This document shows, in pieces, positions 11,537 through 22,105 of a stretch of DNA of 64,000 nt. The notes under the pieces are model-generated. The model was not told the DNA's origin, did no database searches, and saw only the letters and a list, made by a program, of their open reading frames with translations. How positions within the stretch are numbered: position 1 is the first letter of the stretch; every line of letters begins with the position of its first letter. The position numbers and the translations under genes are program-made. Origin of the DNA: Linanthus parryae (Eukaryota > Streptophyta > Magnoliopsida > Ericales > Polemoniaceae); assembly GCA_023055425.1 (NCBI GenBank), contig JALGPY010000004.1, positions 64,007,718 to 64,071,717 of the forward strand, in the 5' to 3' direction.

Positions 11537-13103
11537 AAAACTTGCTGACTCAAAAATAAAAATAAAACTGAAAATAAAGCTTAAAAAACGTGCAGACCTG
11601 TGATAAGTCTGAAGCTCATGGACATTTTGATATGAAAATACAGGCAGAGAAATTAGCACCTTGACGATGAAAGCCAGAAACACAAGCATAAGAATTTGCT
11701 AAGTAACAAAGCTTCATAGCTTTGAGTTACTGTAGCAACTCTTGTATGCTGTATTTGTCTAACTATTTTGTGCAGGTTTTGGTTATGTTTTGATGATGAT
11801 TAGTTTAGTTAAATAGTTATATTCTGTAATCTACATTTCAAAGAGGATCACTGCAGGTTTAGATTGGATTGAAAATCCAATACACATTCTGAAGAAGTTA
11901 GCAGGCAAAGCTTCAAAGCTTTGAGATTTTCAAGTTACTCTTTACTGGTAAGTTCTCCTGACCTTCTTTCTGTGTGCAGATGGATTCAGTGTTACTTGGA
12001 TGTTGTTACATGCTGATTATTTTCTATTATTGTGGACTCTATATTGGATATTAGATATATTCATGAGATTGAATATAACTGTTAAATCAGAAGTATTAGC
12101 AGACAGTCTAGCATGATTATCTCTTTATTTGTCAGCTGCTGTTTCAAGCAGATCTCTCTGCTAGATTGTATTGTTATTTGTTTGATATGGTTTGCTAAGT
12201 ATTTGCAGGTTTTTTGGACTTTCCAACGTCCATAAACAGATCAGCAATGTACTCAAATTGAGCTGTTAACAGGAGCCTAACAGTTAAGATATATCTTAGG
12301 AATTCTGTTCCTGAAATCTCTCAAGTTGGTTGCAGACTAAAACAGCTAGCCAAGTTTGAATTACAGAGACTATTTAGAGACAAAGAGGTCGTATTTTTGA
12401 AGAAGGCAATAATCTGGGAAGATCAAATGGATACAGCTCTTCAAATCATTCTGGGAATCAATTCGAGCAGACTGAAGATCACTCAAATCCAGAAGAACTC
12501 TTCCAGGCTTTCAACAGCTTATTCCTTCTGAGTTCTTCTCTCTCTACTTAATTGTATCATCTTTTATGTATTTCGAAACCTCATGAAACTTAGTAGTTAT
12601 GTTGTTCAAGTGAACAACAAGAGGTTCTTATTGTTTCAACAGGTTGTAGCCTGTAACTAGATAGGTTGGGAACCACAAGCTGTATAAGTGTAAGGTAGCT
12701 CACTTAGGCTTGAGATCTAGGGCTAAATCTAGGTGATTAATAAGAAGTTGTGTTTGAATCTTGTAGGGATTAGATCCCTCAGGAAGAGATTAGGTCCAAT
12801 TGTGACGGAACTCTGTAAAATATATGTGTCCTTGCTATTTACTTTTGCCTCTTTTACATACAGTTTACATTGGAAGTCTCAAAGCTTTGGAGCTTTCCGA
12901 GTCTCAAAGCTTTGAAGCCTCTATACTCTTTTGTTATATCTTTCAGCTTCTCAAATCTATTTCAAAGCTTTGAGATATCAACAGCTTGATTTACAAAAGT
13001 TTCAAAAACTTGAGTTTTTGGCAAAAGCTAGCATAATCTATTCAAACCCCCCCTTCTAGAGTATTACTTGACTTGTTTACACCTACATTACACACTTTCA
13101 ACA
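11537..13103 (+). repeat. 3' untranslated region and 3' LTR of the SIRE element
   Basis: The LTR ends at 13103 with ACACTTTCAACA, a usual SIRE-type terminus. Its start is not certain because no second LTR of this element is in the window. A start between about 11770 and 11830 is most likely. The region contains several copies of the TCAAAGCTTTGA palindrome (11912, 12878, 12904, 12961). The block around 12600-12710 (AACCACAAGCTGTA) is shared with the second SIRE fragment at 17620-17710, confirming the family. Confidence 0.65.
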
Positions 13104-13361
13104 TGGTTAATGCAGACACGACTCCCACCCCCACACTAAGGGATGGCATTTCCTCAGGACATGTACTTATCTTGTCTACAAGTCGGGTCTGACCCGGTCT
13201 CAGAATAATTGGACAGAATGCTGGTGGACCCGCTGCTAAGCTTGGCCTCGGTCTCTTTCTCGCTACTGGCCAACCGGCGCGCGAGGGTTGGCGGCGTTTG
13301 GTAGGTTCGAGAAACTGGATCGACTGTCAGACTGCTCGGTTACTCGGCTCAGCTCGCCTGA

Positions 13362-14827
13362 CTAGCTGGTAGAGAAATCACTTGAGTAGGTAGGAGGGAA
13401 ATATAGAGGCAGCGAGACCTCTCGTCTGGCGCTCTTGGCCGCAATACGCTGCTCATCTCGGATGCTAGACAATGCTGCAGCGTGATCCTTGACCACCTTT
13501 CGGTTGGTCCGTCGGATATGCTGAAAACCTCTCCATACTTTCCCGAACTTTTTCTTGATCATGTCCCCAAGGGACTCTCTCGCACATCTCTCAATATCCA
13601 TCCGATTATCTACTCTGGTCAGATTCTGCTTGAAGGCTGCCCAAGGAGGTCTGCTCTGGTCAGGATGAGCGGCCCTAGACAGCCTTCTAGGCTCGGGACG
13701 GGCCGCTCTACTAGACTCGTCGTGCTCATATGTGGACTGAGAACGATGGAGTCGGGCCGATGGAGTGCCTCGCAGGGGCAGGTCGGTCCTGGGTCGAACG
13801 CCTTCTAGGCGCAGGAGCAGGGTAAAGGGGGCTGTATCTCACGAGTCCACCGCCTTATAGGTTCAGGAGCAGGTCCATCCTTCTCCATAGGGTCATGATC
13901 ATCATCATCATCATCACCATCTAGGTCGATGAATGCATCTCCTTGTCATGGTATCATAGGGTCCGAGAACGCCCTTATTCCGAATCTATGGAACAACTTC
14001 TAGACAAGGGGTCGATATCACTCTCGTCCTCAATAGTAATCTCAACCTTGAATGCCAGCTGGGAAATCAGGTTGCAAAAACCCAAAACCCTTCCGGTTGG
14101 CGGATACTGCTCTATCTCTCATCGAGGGCCAAATCAGCTGTGGGAAGTCAATGGTATACCCTATCATGAGGCAGTAGATGAGGAGTACGCAATCATACTC
14201 AAGCTTGGTCGTATGCTGAATCCCCAAAATAAGGTTAAGTACCCACTCCTGCCACCATTAGCCTGTGGGTTCAAAAATGTGGCATGCAGCCTATGATTTT
14301 GTTCCCAGTGGGCCCCATCTGCACAAGCACATAGGGTCCTCAGAATCTCCCTATCCGTTGGCGGGTTTTTGCCGTTTCAGAAAGTACTCACACTCCCCCT
14401 CGAAGCGGTCAGGAATATCATAGGTCATACGGATAGCGAGTGGAGTCAGCCAAATAAAGTTTCAGCGGCAATAGATCCAATGTGGATATTGTGCCACCTC
14501 ACCATGCTTCTGATAAATGAGGTTACACAAGAATTCTCTGGTCAGGGTGGAGCTTGCTGGTGCTAGAAAGCCTGCTCGGGTCCTCCCAAACAGGTCAGCC
14601 CTATTGGCATAGGCTATTATGGCCACAGACATCTCATCGTCATCTACCTCAAACCTCAAATCCTGTGGAACCCTTCGAGACCCCTTTTTACTCAAAACGT
14701 TTCTATGGGCAGCGACACTCACAAACCGATAACTATCAAAATAAGTCGAGGTAATTTCATTATGTGCCAAGTTCACTGGGCCATACCATCGGTCCTCTGA
14801 AACAGCCGGCTTTTCAGTCCTATCCAT
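13362..14827 (-). pseudogene. Athila env-like / putative plant transposon protein ORF, broken
   Basis: An ORF of 121 codons (14827 to 14462) begins MDRTEKPAV and contains DSYRFVSVAAHRNVLSKKG. Further blocks at 14227-14042 (LLIYCLMIGYTIDFPQLIW) and 13601-13362 (basic, helical) continue it in other frames or past stops. The pattern of an FxSxxAxxxY-like start, central hydrophobic block and charged tail matches the large ORF that follows integrase in Athila-type elements. Its function is unknown. I place the limits only roughly because of the stops. Confidence 0.55.
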
Positions 14828-15542
14828 TGCAGATAAATATAGGGCAGAAAAAATTAAGCAGAAAAAAAAAATTACAAAAATAATCTAATTATGTGCTCGT
14901 GATTAGTGCGCCTCAGCAAATAACCACCTAAAATCTACCAGAGGTCCAGCCGCAGTCTACACGCAAACCGAAAAAATGCCGGAAAATCCCGACCCGGGTA
15001 CGGGTTCATGCATAAACGAAAAAATAAAGCGAAGGAAGTAATTGTGAACCTGCGCACTCGGAGCTAGTCAACGAGTGCAAAAACTGATTTTGTCTTCGAC
15101 GGAGAAGTTCGCCAGACAAAGTCGCCGGGAATTTTTTCCCGTCGAATTTTTTTTGAGCATGTCACTTTGTAGCTCTGGACTTCCTCTTCGACGTCCCTTC
15201 TTTGTATTTTTGCCGAATTCTGCCCCAACTTGACGAATCTAAGACTTTTCTTGATGAATTTTTCAAAAATTTTCCTTCACCCCACACTTGCTCGCTTCGT
15301 GTTTTGAAATTCTGATACCGTTAGGTGAATGTTGAGGTTGTGAGGATTCCGGAAAGGTGCTTGGAATGTGTTCTGGTGGAGTTTGAATTTTTGGAGTGGG
15401 AGAGAAAACAAGGAGAAAGAGAGCCTTAAAAATTCAATAATGGTGGCTTGGGGCTTCCTACTGGCCGTTCTGCATATGTGCAGACTTTTGAAAATTTCAC
15501 TTTTTTCTTTTCTTTTTCTTTTCTCTATTTGCATAAAATCCC

Positions 15543-15690
15543 CCTAAAGTCTCCCTAACTTCAGTTGGACCCCCATAAGTCTCCATAAAAACATCCGGAC
15601 CCCATAAGTTTGGGAAAATACATTTGGACCCCCGTAGGTTTCCAAAAATACATATGGACACCCATAAATTTCAAAAATTTCCATTTTTTT
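15543..15690 (-). repeat. Short tandem repeat, about 38 bp period
   Basis: About four diverged units share the core GGACCCCCATAAGT-TT followed by an A-rich stretch (for example at 15568, 15597, 15627 and 15656 on the plus strand). The repeat lies in the spacer of the minus-strand Ty3 fragment. No coding role is visible. Confidence 0.55.
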
Positions 15691-15707
15691 TGCGTCCCTT
15701 AATCATG

Positions 15708-15828
15708 GCCTGCGTGGCTATTTTTCCTGGCTGCGTTGCTATCATGCTGGCTGCGTGGCTAGGTCTCCTGGATGCGTGGCTAGTTTTCTGACTTCGTGGC
15801 TAGGTCTCTTGGATGCGTGGCTAGCCCC
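15708..15828 (-). repeat. Short tandem repeat of the unit CTGGCTGCGTGGCTAG
   Basis: Five to six units of about 22 bp are seen on the plus strand, each with TGCGTGGCTA or a close variant. It directly follows the other minisatellite in the same spacer. Diverged units indicate an old array. Confidence 0.6.
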
Positions 15829-15965
15829 TCGACCTGTGTGCAACGCGTTTCCTTGCTCCAATTTCTCTGCTTTTTCTGCACATTCTCATTTAGACATCAA
15901 ATCACACTCATATCGCCTCTCTAAATTTCAACAAAAAAAACTACATTAAATTACAGTACTCCTAA

Positions 15966-15982
15966 GTTGGTTGCCTCCCAAC
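15966..15982 (-). other. Conserved hairpin downstream of Athila integrase
   Basis: On the plus strand the sequence is GTTGGTTGCCTCCCAAC, an inverted repeat with GTTGG/CCAAC arms. It is followed by GAGCGCTTGTAATTTAAGGTC. The same block recurs at 59302-59340 in the other minus-strand Ty3 element. The combined hairpin and flank are conserved between two diverged elements. Confidence 0.6.
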
Positions 15983-16317
15983 GAGCGCTTGTAATTTAAG
16001 GTCAACGGCCCGACCCAGTTACCACCGGTTTGGTCAACGGTCGTCAAAGTAGACCTGGTCTACTTGAGAGACTTTTTCCGACTCCAAGTATGGCTTAACC
16101 CGGTTCCCGTTTACCTTGAAGCATTAATCATCTCTTGGATTTCCAACTGAAATGCTCCCCAGGCGAAGATCGTCCTGATAATAAATGGCCCTGACCATCG
16201 GAACAGTAACTTTCTTAGAAAAAATCTTATCCGAGTGTTGTAGAGAAGCACTTTATCACCTTCATTGAACTGCTTTGGCGTGATTCGTTGATCATGCCAC
16301 TTATTCGTCTCCTCTTT

Positions 16318-16896
16318 TTAAATTTTCGCACTCTCGAACGTTGTCCTGTGGAACTCCTCTAATTCAAGCAGCGCCATCTTTCTCTTCTCCCCTGCAAGAC
16401 TGTGATCCAAGTTGAACTGTTTTATATCCCAATAGGCCTTATGCTCCAGCTTCACCGGTAAATGGCATGCTTTCCCAAAAACCAACTGGTACGGTGACAT
16501 GCCCAGCGGTGTTTTGTAAGCGGTCCTGTATGCCCAGAGCGAATTGTCCTGTCTCATCGACCAATCCTTTCGACTGGGATTCACAGTCTTTTCTAGTATG
16601 CTCTTGATCTTCCTGTTAGACACCTTAGCCTGATCGTTCGTTTAGGGGTGATAAGGCAGTGACACCTTATGGATATACACCCCGTACTGTTTCAGAACTT
16701 AGGCAAAGACTCGGTTGATGAAGTCCGAACCGTCGTCGCTGATCATCACTCTAGGAGTCCCAAACCGAGTAAAGACGTTGCATTTTAGAAAACGCTCAAC
16801 GGTGGCTGCATTGTTTTTCTGACACGCGATTGCTTTGACCCACTTGGTCACATAGTCTACCGCCAGCATAATGTAAAGGTTTCCCATAGAAGACGG
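16318..16896 (-). pseudogene. Ty3 (Athila) integrase fragment
   Basis: The piece 16896-16699 encodes the integrase core (LYIMLAVDYVTKWVKAIA, then FTRFGTPRVMISDDGSDF with the second catalytic Asp). After stops near 16640-16690, 16623-16318 continues with the post-core segment [39 protein letters not shown], a hallmark of Athila/Tat integrases. The N-terminal zinc finger and the first catalytic Asp are cut off at 16896. The fragment is non-functional. Confidence 0.85.
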
Positions 16897-17726
16897 TTTA
16901 AGTTCAATTCTGGTTCAAAGTTTCGAATACTTCAAATAGCTAGTCTATTTCAAGGCCTTGAAACAGCTTTCAAAGCCTTGAAACTGACTATGCTGTGTAT
17001 GCATGAACTTAGGGGGAGTTTCTCATTCTGTTTGAACTCCTAAACCCCTGTGCTTGATCTATCATTATTTTATGATGAGAGACAAAGTGGTTTGACATGT
17101 TTAACACTATCCAATCCATCTGTTTAACTCAGTTTTGCAGGGAAAGATCATTACCTATTTTGCAGGATTTATTTCCTAAACCTGAGTTTTGCAGGGAAGG
17201 AAATTCTGAGATGATTTGATTCTGTACTCAATCTAATGATTGTAACAGCTACTTAACATTAATGATCAAGATCAAATCAGTATCACTGAAGATACTGAGC
17301 AACTATCCGTTGGAGAAGACTGTTAGAGAAGTCAAAGTTGTTGCCTACAAAATAGGAAGTTGCTGAAATCTTGAAGATTTGTAGATCAAATGAGCTATAT
17401 ATAAGAAGCTTAGTTTGAAACATTTGAAAGAGAATACAATGGGAAAAAGCCGGAGGCTTTCAAAATACATTCTAGGATTTTCTAGCAACAAAGAAGCAGA
17501 TCATTCTCTCCCAATCCAAGCATTTGAAAAACACTGCATTCTCACTGTTGTTCCACTCTCTGTGTTATTAATTTCTGAACTCTATTTGTATATCATTATT
17601 ATACTATTTAAATTCTCAAGGATTGTTCATAGTAAACAATAGAGAATTCTTAGTTAATAAGATAGCTAGAAAAGGTACTAGATGGGTTAGTGAAAACCAC
17701 AAGCTGTAACAGAGTAAGGTATCTCT
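16897..17726 (+). mobile_element. 3' end of a second SIRE-type copia element
   Basis: The fragment starts abruptly after truncated Ty3 integrase. It holds post-pol sequence with GCCTTGAAAC repeats, a purine tract (ACTTAGGGGGAGTTTC near 17010) and LTR sequence that shares the AACCACAAGCTGTAA block with the 3' LTR of the first SIRE element. It is cut at 17726 by a CACTA terminus. No coding sequence remains. Confidence 0.65.
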
Positions 17727-17995
17727 CACTACTGGAATTTCGGTTAAAAACTACGGTATAAAACCGAAGTATATTGCTTTAAAACCGTATATTTTGTTAT
17801 ATACTACGGTTTCTGGTTCGTAGTTCCTAACGCAGTCGGATATAAATATACTACGGGATTATACCCGTCGCATTTTGTGTATACAACGGAATCACCAACT
17901 GTAGTATTTTTTGCGATATATACTACAGTATTGCTTGTCGTCGTACCTATAAGCAAGGTTATTTTAGTTACTTTTCAGAACCGTAGTATTTGATT
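17727..17995. repeat. CACTA terminal and subterminal repeats
   Basis: After CACTACTGG the sequence carries many short ACTACGG/CCGTAGT-like motifs in both directions (for example 17751, 17811, 17858, 17983). Such arrays bind the accessory transposase in CACTA elements and are part of the excision machinery. Binding here is inferred from position and repetition only. Confidence 0.7.
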
Positions 17996-18689
17996 GCATT
18001 TTGAAATTGAACCACAACAAATCCGGAGCACAAAATTACTAGACTCTACTCATATATAAAACCTGCTTAACATCGACATTGCCATGACAAAATTCAAACT
18101 TAAATACAATTAAATCCTAAAATTCACAGTTTAGATACCAAAAAATTAACAACACACAATTTCGATCTCAAAATTTCACAAAAAATTAATTCTCAAACTT
18201 CCCAAGATTCCAACAATTGGCAAGAACGATTTTACATTTCAAGTCCTAAAATACTCAATTATCAAACTCCTACAGTAGGAGCAGACAACTCTTCCAAAAC
18301 TAGGTGGTCTTTTCGCATCATCATTTTCCTGCTTCCTCCTTTACCTTACGACGTTGAGTCTGCAAATGCGTGTATAACAACTTATGTTACTGTATAAAAA
18401 AGTATATAAAAAATGAATATGCACTAAAAATGAATTCAACTTAGTTTACGTACATGTGTAGAAAGCCAAGCAGCAGATTTGTTTCCATGTCGTTCATATT
18501 AGTTTGATCTCCAATAGACCGAATGAGCTGGAAAAATGTTCTGAGAACCTCCTTAATGCGCATATCCCAGTGATATTCACCCAAAGGAACTCCATGTACC
18601 AACTTAGAGGGATCCTTGGAAATCACAAAACCACGTGCCACAATTACTGGTGGCTTACTGCTTGCCCACAAGTTTACTTCATTGCTACT

Positions 18690-20789
18690 TGTTCCAACCT
18701 TCCAAAAAAATTGTCAAAATTATTACGGAAAAAATGATGTAGGGATGATGTTTCTACAACCGGGTATGTACTCTACTAAAAATATGAAAGTTGGTATTTA
18801 AAGAATCTAAAACAAATCTGATTTTAACCTAATGGAAAAATAGATAAAAATAGATAAAACCTCATAAATAAGAAGAAATACATAGCTCCTTTGTGTGTAT
18901 AGTGCAGGAATGTTGAGAATTCCGGAAACTAACAATGAATAATGCTATGGGAGTAGGGACTCTAACCATGGAGATGACATTGGTTACCAGGTGAGGAGAT
19001 TCTTTAAAGTTTCACATCATTTCCTGTCTGACCTAGATGATTCTCATTGGTCCCATGAACACTGTCTGACAATATTATGTTCTCTTTTTGTGTCATCCGC
19101 AGTTGCATTTGATGGAATCGTGTTCTGTATTTGAAGTGTAGAAAGGATTATGAATGGAGTGGACATGCTTTGAGACCTTTGTGTCAATACACTCTCAAAT
19201 AAATTAGTATGCAGGAAATCGAACAATCAACAACTTTGATGTTTTAAGTTGTCAACTTTTGCGTCTAGAATTACTGATAACTGAATAGTAGTTCCTTTAT
19301 CCTGAAAGCATTGTTCATTGGCTCAATCAAGAGTAGAAGGTCAAGACACAGACTTCAGTCCACAATCATAATAATGCATAAACCACACTGGATCGTATCA
19401 ATCCACTAAGAAATGACTCCATAAGGATTGAGCAGCCATGTGTAATTTTTAAACAAGCTTGTGATACCATACAGGTAAGGGTTAAAATTAAATTACTCTA
19501 TTTCCTAAATACTATCTATTTCCTAAATACTATCTAATACAGAAATAGACAATTGACAGTCGAAATGCAAATGTTATAAAAGGGGACTGGTTGGCAAAAA
19601 CTCTATATCTGAGAACATCCTACCAAGTGAGCCAGATGGAGTTGTGAGTGGAAAAGGGTGGTATGTCATAACAGGTGGTCCTGTGTGTGGGCAATGCTGA
19701 TTTAGCTAAATGGAGTAGTATCATTGAAAATATCCTAAAGACCCAACAAGAGAGCAACTTACAATTTGTTTGGAGTCCGGGGACTGAGTAAACAAGAAGC
19801 TTAAGAAGAGCTAATAGGATATTTATACAAAGACAAAAATGGTAAATAGAAATAACTATGGCTCTGATAGGGGAAGTACCGGTTTATTTGTTTCTTGGCT
19901 GGGGTTTTACTTTTTCAGAAATCATACTTGGGGTTTCAACAAAAAAAAAACAATCAGTAGAGGAACAAAATGTCTGAACCAGCAGAGCAATTGAATGTCA
20001 AAAGAGCCCCATATAGAAACAGCAAAAGACAAGCAGCTGACTTAGAATAGGAGAACATTCTTTGCCTTGACACCATCCATAGTACTAATAAGGAAAATAC
20101 TAAGAAATATCATTACAAAACCATTAAAACTAAAAACAATGGCAAAAAGCTTAAACAAGATAAGAAACTTTATCCAGCTCCCTTGTTGCTTTACTTATTC
20201 ATAGAGGAATTATATTGGGAAGTTGGTAATACTGAAACATATAGAGGCCATGTTGTAATTTTTTTTGTTTGCTTCTGAAGGAAGGGCACCAGGGCACTAT
20301 TTAAATCATCTGAGGCACTATTGCAATTTTTACAGGGGCACTTTTGAATTATTGAATGAAATTGAAGGATAAAATTGCAGTTTTTAGAAAACTAAGTAGG
20401 GCACGTGCCTGACCTTGTCGTGGGTTGGCTCCGCCCTTGACCACCTACCTCCAAAAAACATGATTTATAATAGGAAAATAGATTTAAGTCACAGTTAATT
20501 CCAATATTTCCTAGGTGCCTAACATACTGAAGTTGGGGATGCATTGGCAAGAGAAGTTCTTCGAAAACAGGGGCTTGCTTACAAGTCTCTTTCTCTTTAT
20601 AGTAAATTCAGTTTATTGATTCCAACAGGTACTTAAATTCGTGGAGCGTTCTCGTATTAAAATCTGGTGTCAGAGCTGACTATCCTCCACAGATTCCTCA
20701 GTTGTTGGGATCAAGATTGGCTAGATAGATAAGGATTCCTCAGTGATTGTGTGACAACCATCCCAAGTAAACTAGTGTTGAACCTGTTT

Positions 20790-20830
<41 letters not shown>

Positions 20831-21530
20831 TAAATTTATTTAGCAGTTTTATAGGAAGGTATTCAATAATTAGTTATATGAGTTTTTTTGTTTATACAAT
20901 AATGATAAGATATAACTAGATTCATGCTTCGCTATATTTTTCTTTTGTCAATTTGGTCCATTTCGGTTAGATTCATGCTTCACAATACATATAAATACAT
21001 CAAAAAAATTAGAAATTAAAAAACATTTTGTGCATTAATAGATTGGATCGGTGGAGTGAATGGGTATGTACGTCGGACGAAACTTGAATTGTTTTTTTTT
21101 AGAATAACTTGAATTCTAGATATATGAGAATCATTATATAATATGGACTATATAGATGGAGTTGATAAATGTATTGGTTATCTTCTTTGTTACTCGATAA
21201 ATACATAAATTGATCGTTTTAACCCTTTTTAAAGAAGATATTGTTTTTAATATTAAATTGTTGAAAAGATTTGAAACATGCATTTTTAATATTCTGCGGA
21301 TATATATACATACATATATGTATATATATACGTGTATTTAAAAAATTATATTTCCCAATTATATCCTACGATACTCAAAAGTCCTACCAGCAACATCCAA
21401 AACTCCATACCACCATTCAACTCAAAATCAGTGCATGACTCAACAATAAAAACAGACCTGACCTGAAAATTATCCTTAGTCAATCGAACGATACATGATG
21501 ACGGGGAATTACTCTCTGGACCAGAAGGTG
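18690..21530. other. Large intron of the CACTA accessory gene with unassigned insertions
   Basis: No ORF of note is present. A stretch around 20280-20450 (GGGCACCAGGGCACTAT to GTTGGCTCCGCCCTTGACC) looks like a dispersed repeat tail. A 37-base T run starts at 20793, and an AT-rich palindromic TATA/CATA stretch lies at 21300-21337. I could not identify the inserted element or elements. Confidence 0.4.
20793..20829 (-). repeat. Poly(T) run, 37 bases
   Basis: An uninterrupted run of 37 T lies on the plus strand. It could be the poly(A) tail of a minus-strand retroposon whose body lies to the right, but no LINE or SINE body or target duplication was recognised. It may also be a simple microsatellite. 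Confidence 0.5.
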
Positions 21531-21663
21531 CACGAGGAAAATTGGATCGAGCACCTGGCGCCGTAGTGTTCGACTTAGAAGCTAGTGCTGGAGGATTGAA
21601 TTTCTTTGCTCGTGCAGGAGCCTATGATCGTGCACCCGGGGGTGGATGCGTAGGTCGAGCATT

Positions 21664-22105
21664 AGCCTGCAATATCATTCAGATAACCAAGACGTTATTG
21701 AGGAAGTTTGTCAAGTACAGATCCAAAAGTGTTATTGTGAATTTTAAGAAGCAATAAGGATACCTAGCAATGTAATACAAATAAAAAACGCACATTATCA
21801 CCAGCTGCAAGAGGAGTATTGAAGTGTGAACCAAGTGGTGGACTAGTATGCCTTGCGATAGGATCCAAAGGATTAGGTCGAACATTTGTCTGTAATATCA
21901 TTCAGATGAGAGTCATAATTGAGGAGGTTTGTTTAGTACAGTACCAAAGTGTCACTGTGAAATTTAGTAAGCAATAAGGCTACAATGCAATGCGATAAAA
22001 AATAAAACCTATACCTGCAAGTTATCACCGGGTGCAGGAGGAATATTAAAGTGTGGGCCAAGTGTTGGAGGAGCTGGTCGTGCACTGGCATCTGAAGAAT
22101 TAGTA
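21664..22105 (-). repeat. Tandem exon-plus-intron duplication in the CACTA accessory gene
   Basis: Units 21664-21887 and 21888-22105 align along their length. Both start with CTG(C/T)AATATCATTCAGAT, continue through intron-like sequence with AAGCAATAAGG, and end in a Pro-rich exon on the minus strand (LGSHFNTPLAAGDN versus LGPHFNIPPAPGDN). The period is about 222 bp. Splice-site-like AG/GT bases are kept at the edges of each exon. Confidence 0.75.

Larger units (their letters stand above)
4210..13103 (+). mobile_element. SIRE/Maximus-type Ty1/copia element, lacking 5' LTR in window
   Basis: The order gag, protease, integrase, reverse transcriptase, RNase H, then a long env-like ORF and LTR is that of SIRE (Maximus) copia elements. 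The leader before gag (4210-4237) follows directly on the Ty3 LTR ending at 4209, so the 5' LTR and primer-binding site are displaced to the left. The 3' LTR ends at 13103 (TTTCAACA) against minus-strand Ty3 sequence. All three ORFs carry stops or frameshifts. The palindrome TCAAAGCTTTGA and close variants recur through the element. Confidence 0.85.
13104..16896 (-). mobile_element. Athila-type Ty3 fragment (integrase to 3' region)
   Basis: Read on the minus strand, the fragment holds integrase core, integrase C-terminus, a spacer with a conserved hairpin and minisatellites, an env-like ORF, and near 13110-13160 a G-rich tract (CTTAGTGTGGGGGTGGGAG) resembling the Athila 3' tract. The integrase is cut at 16896, where SIRE sequence begins. 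The other end is cut by the SIRE 3' LTR at 13103. The missing 5' parts are not in the window. Confidence 0.75.
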
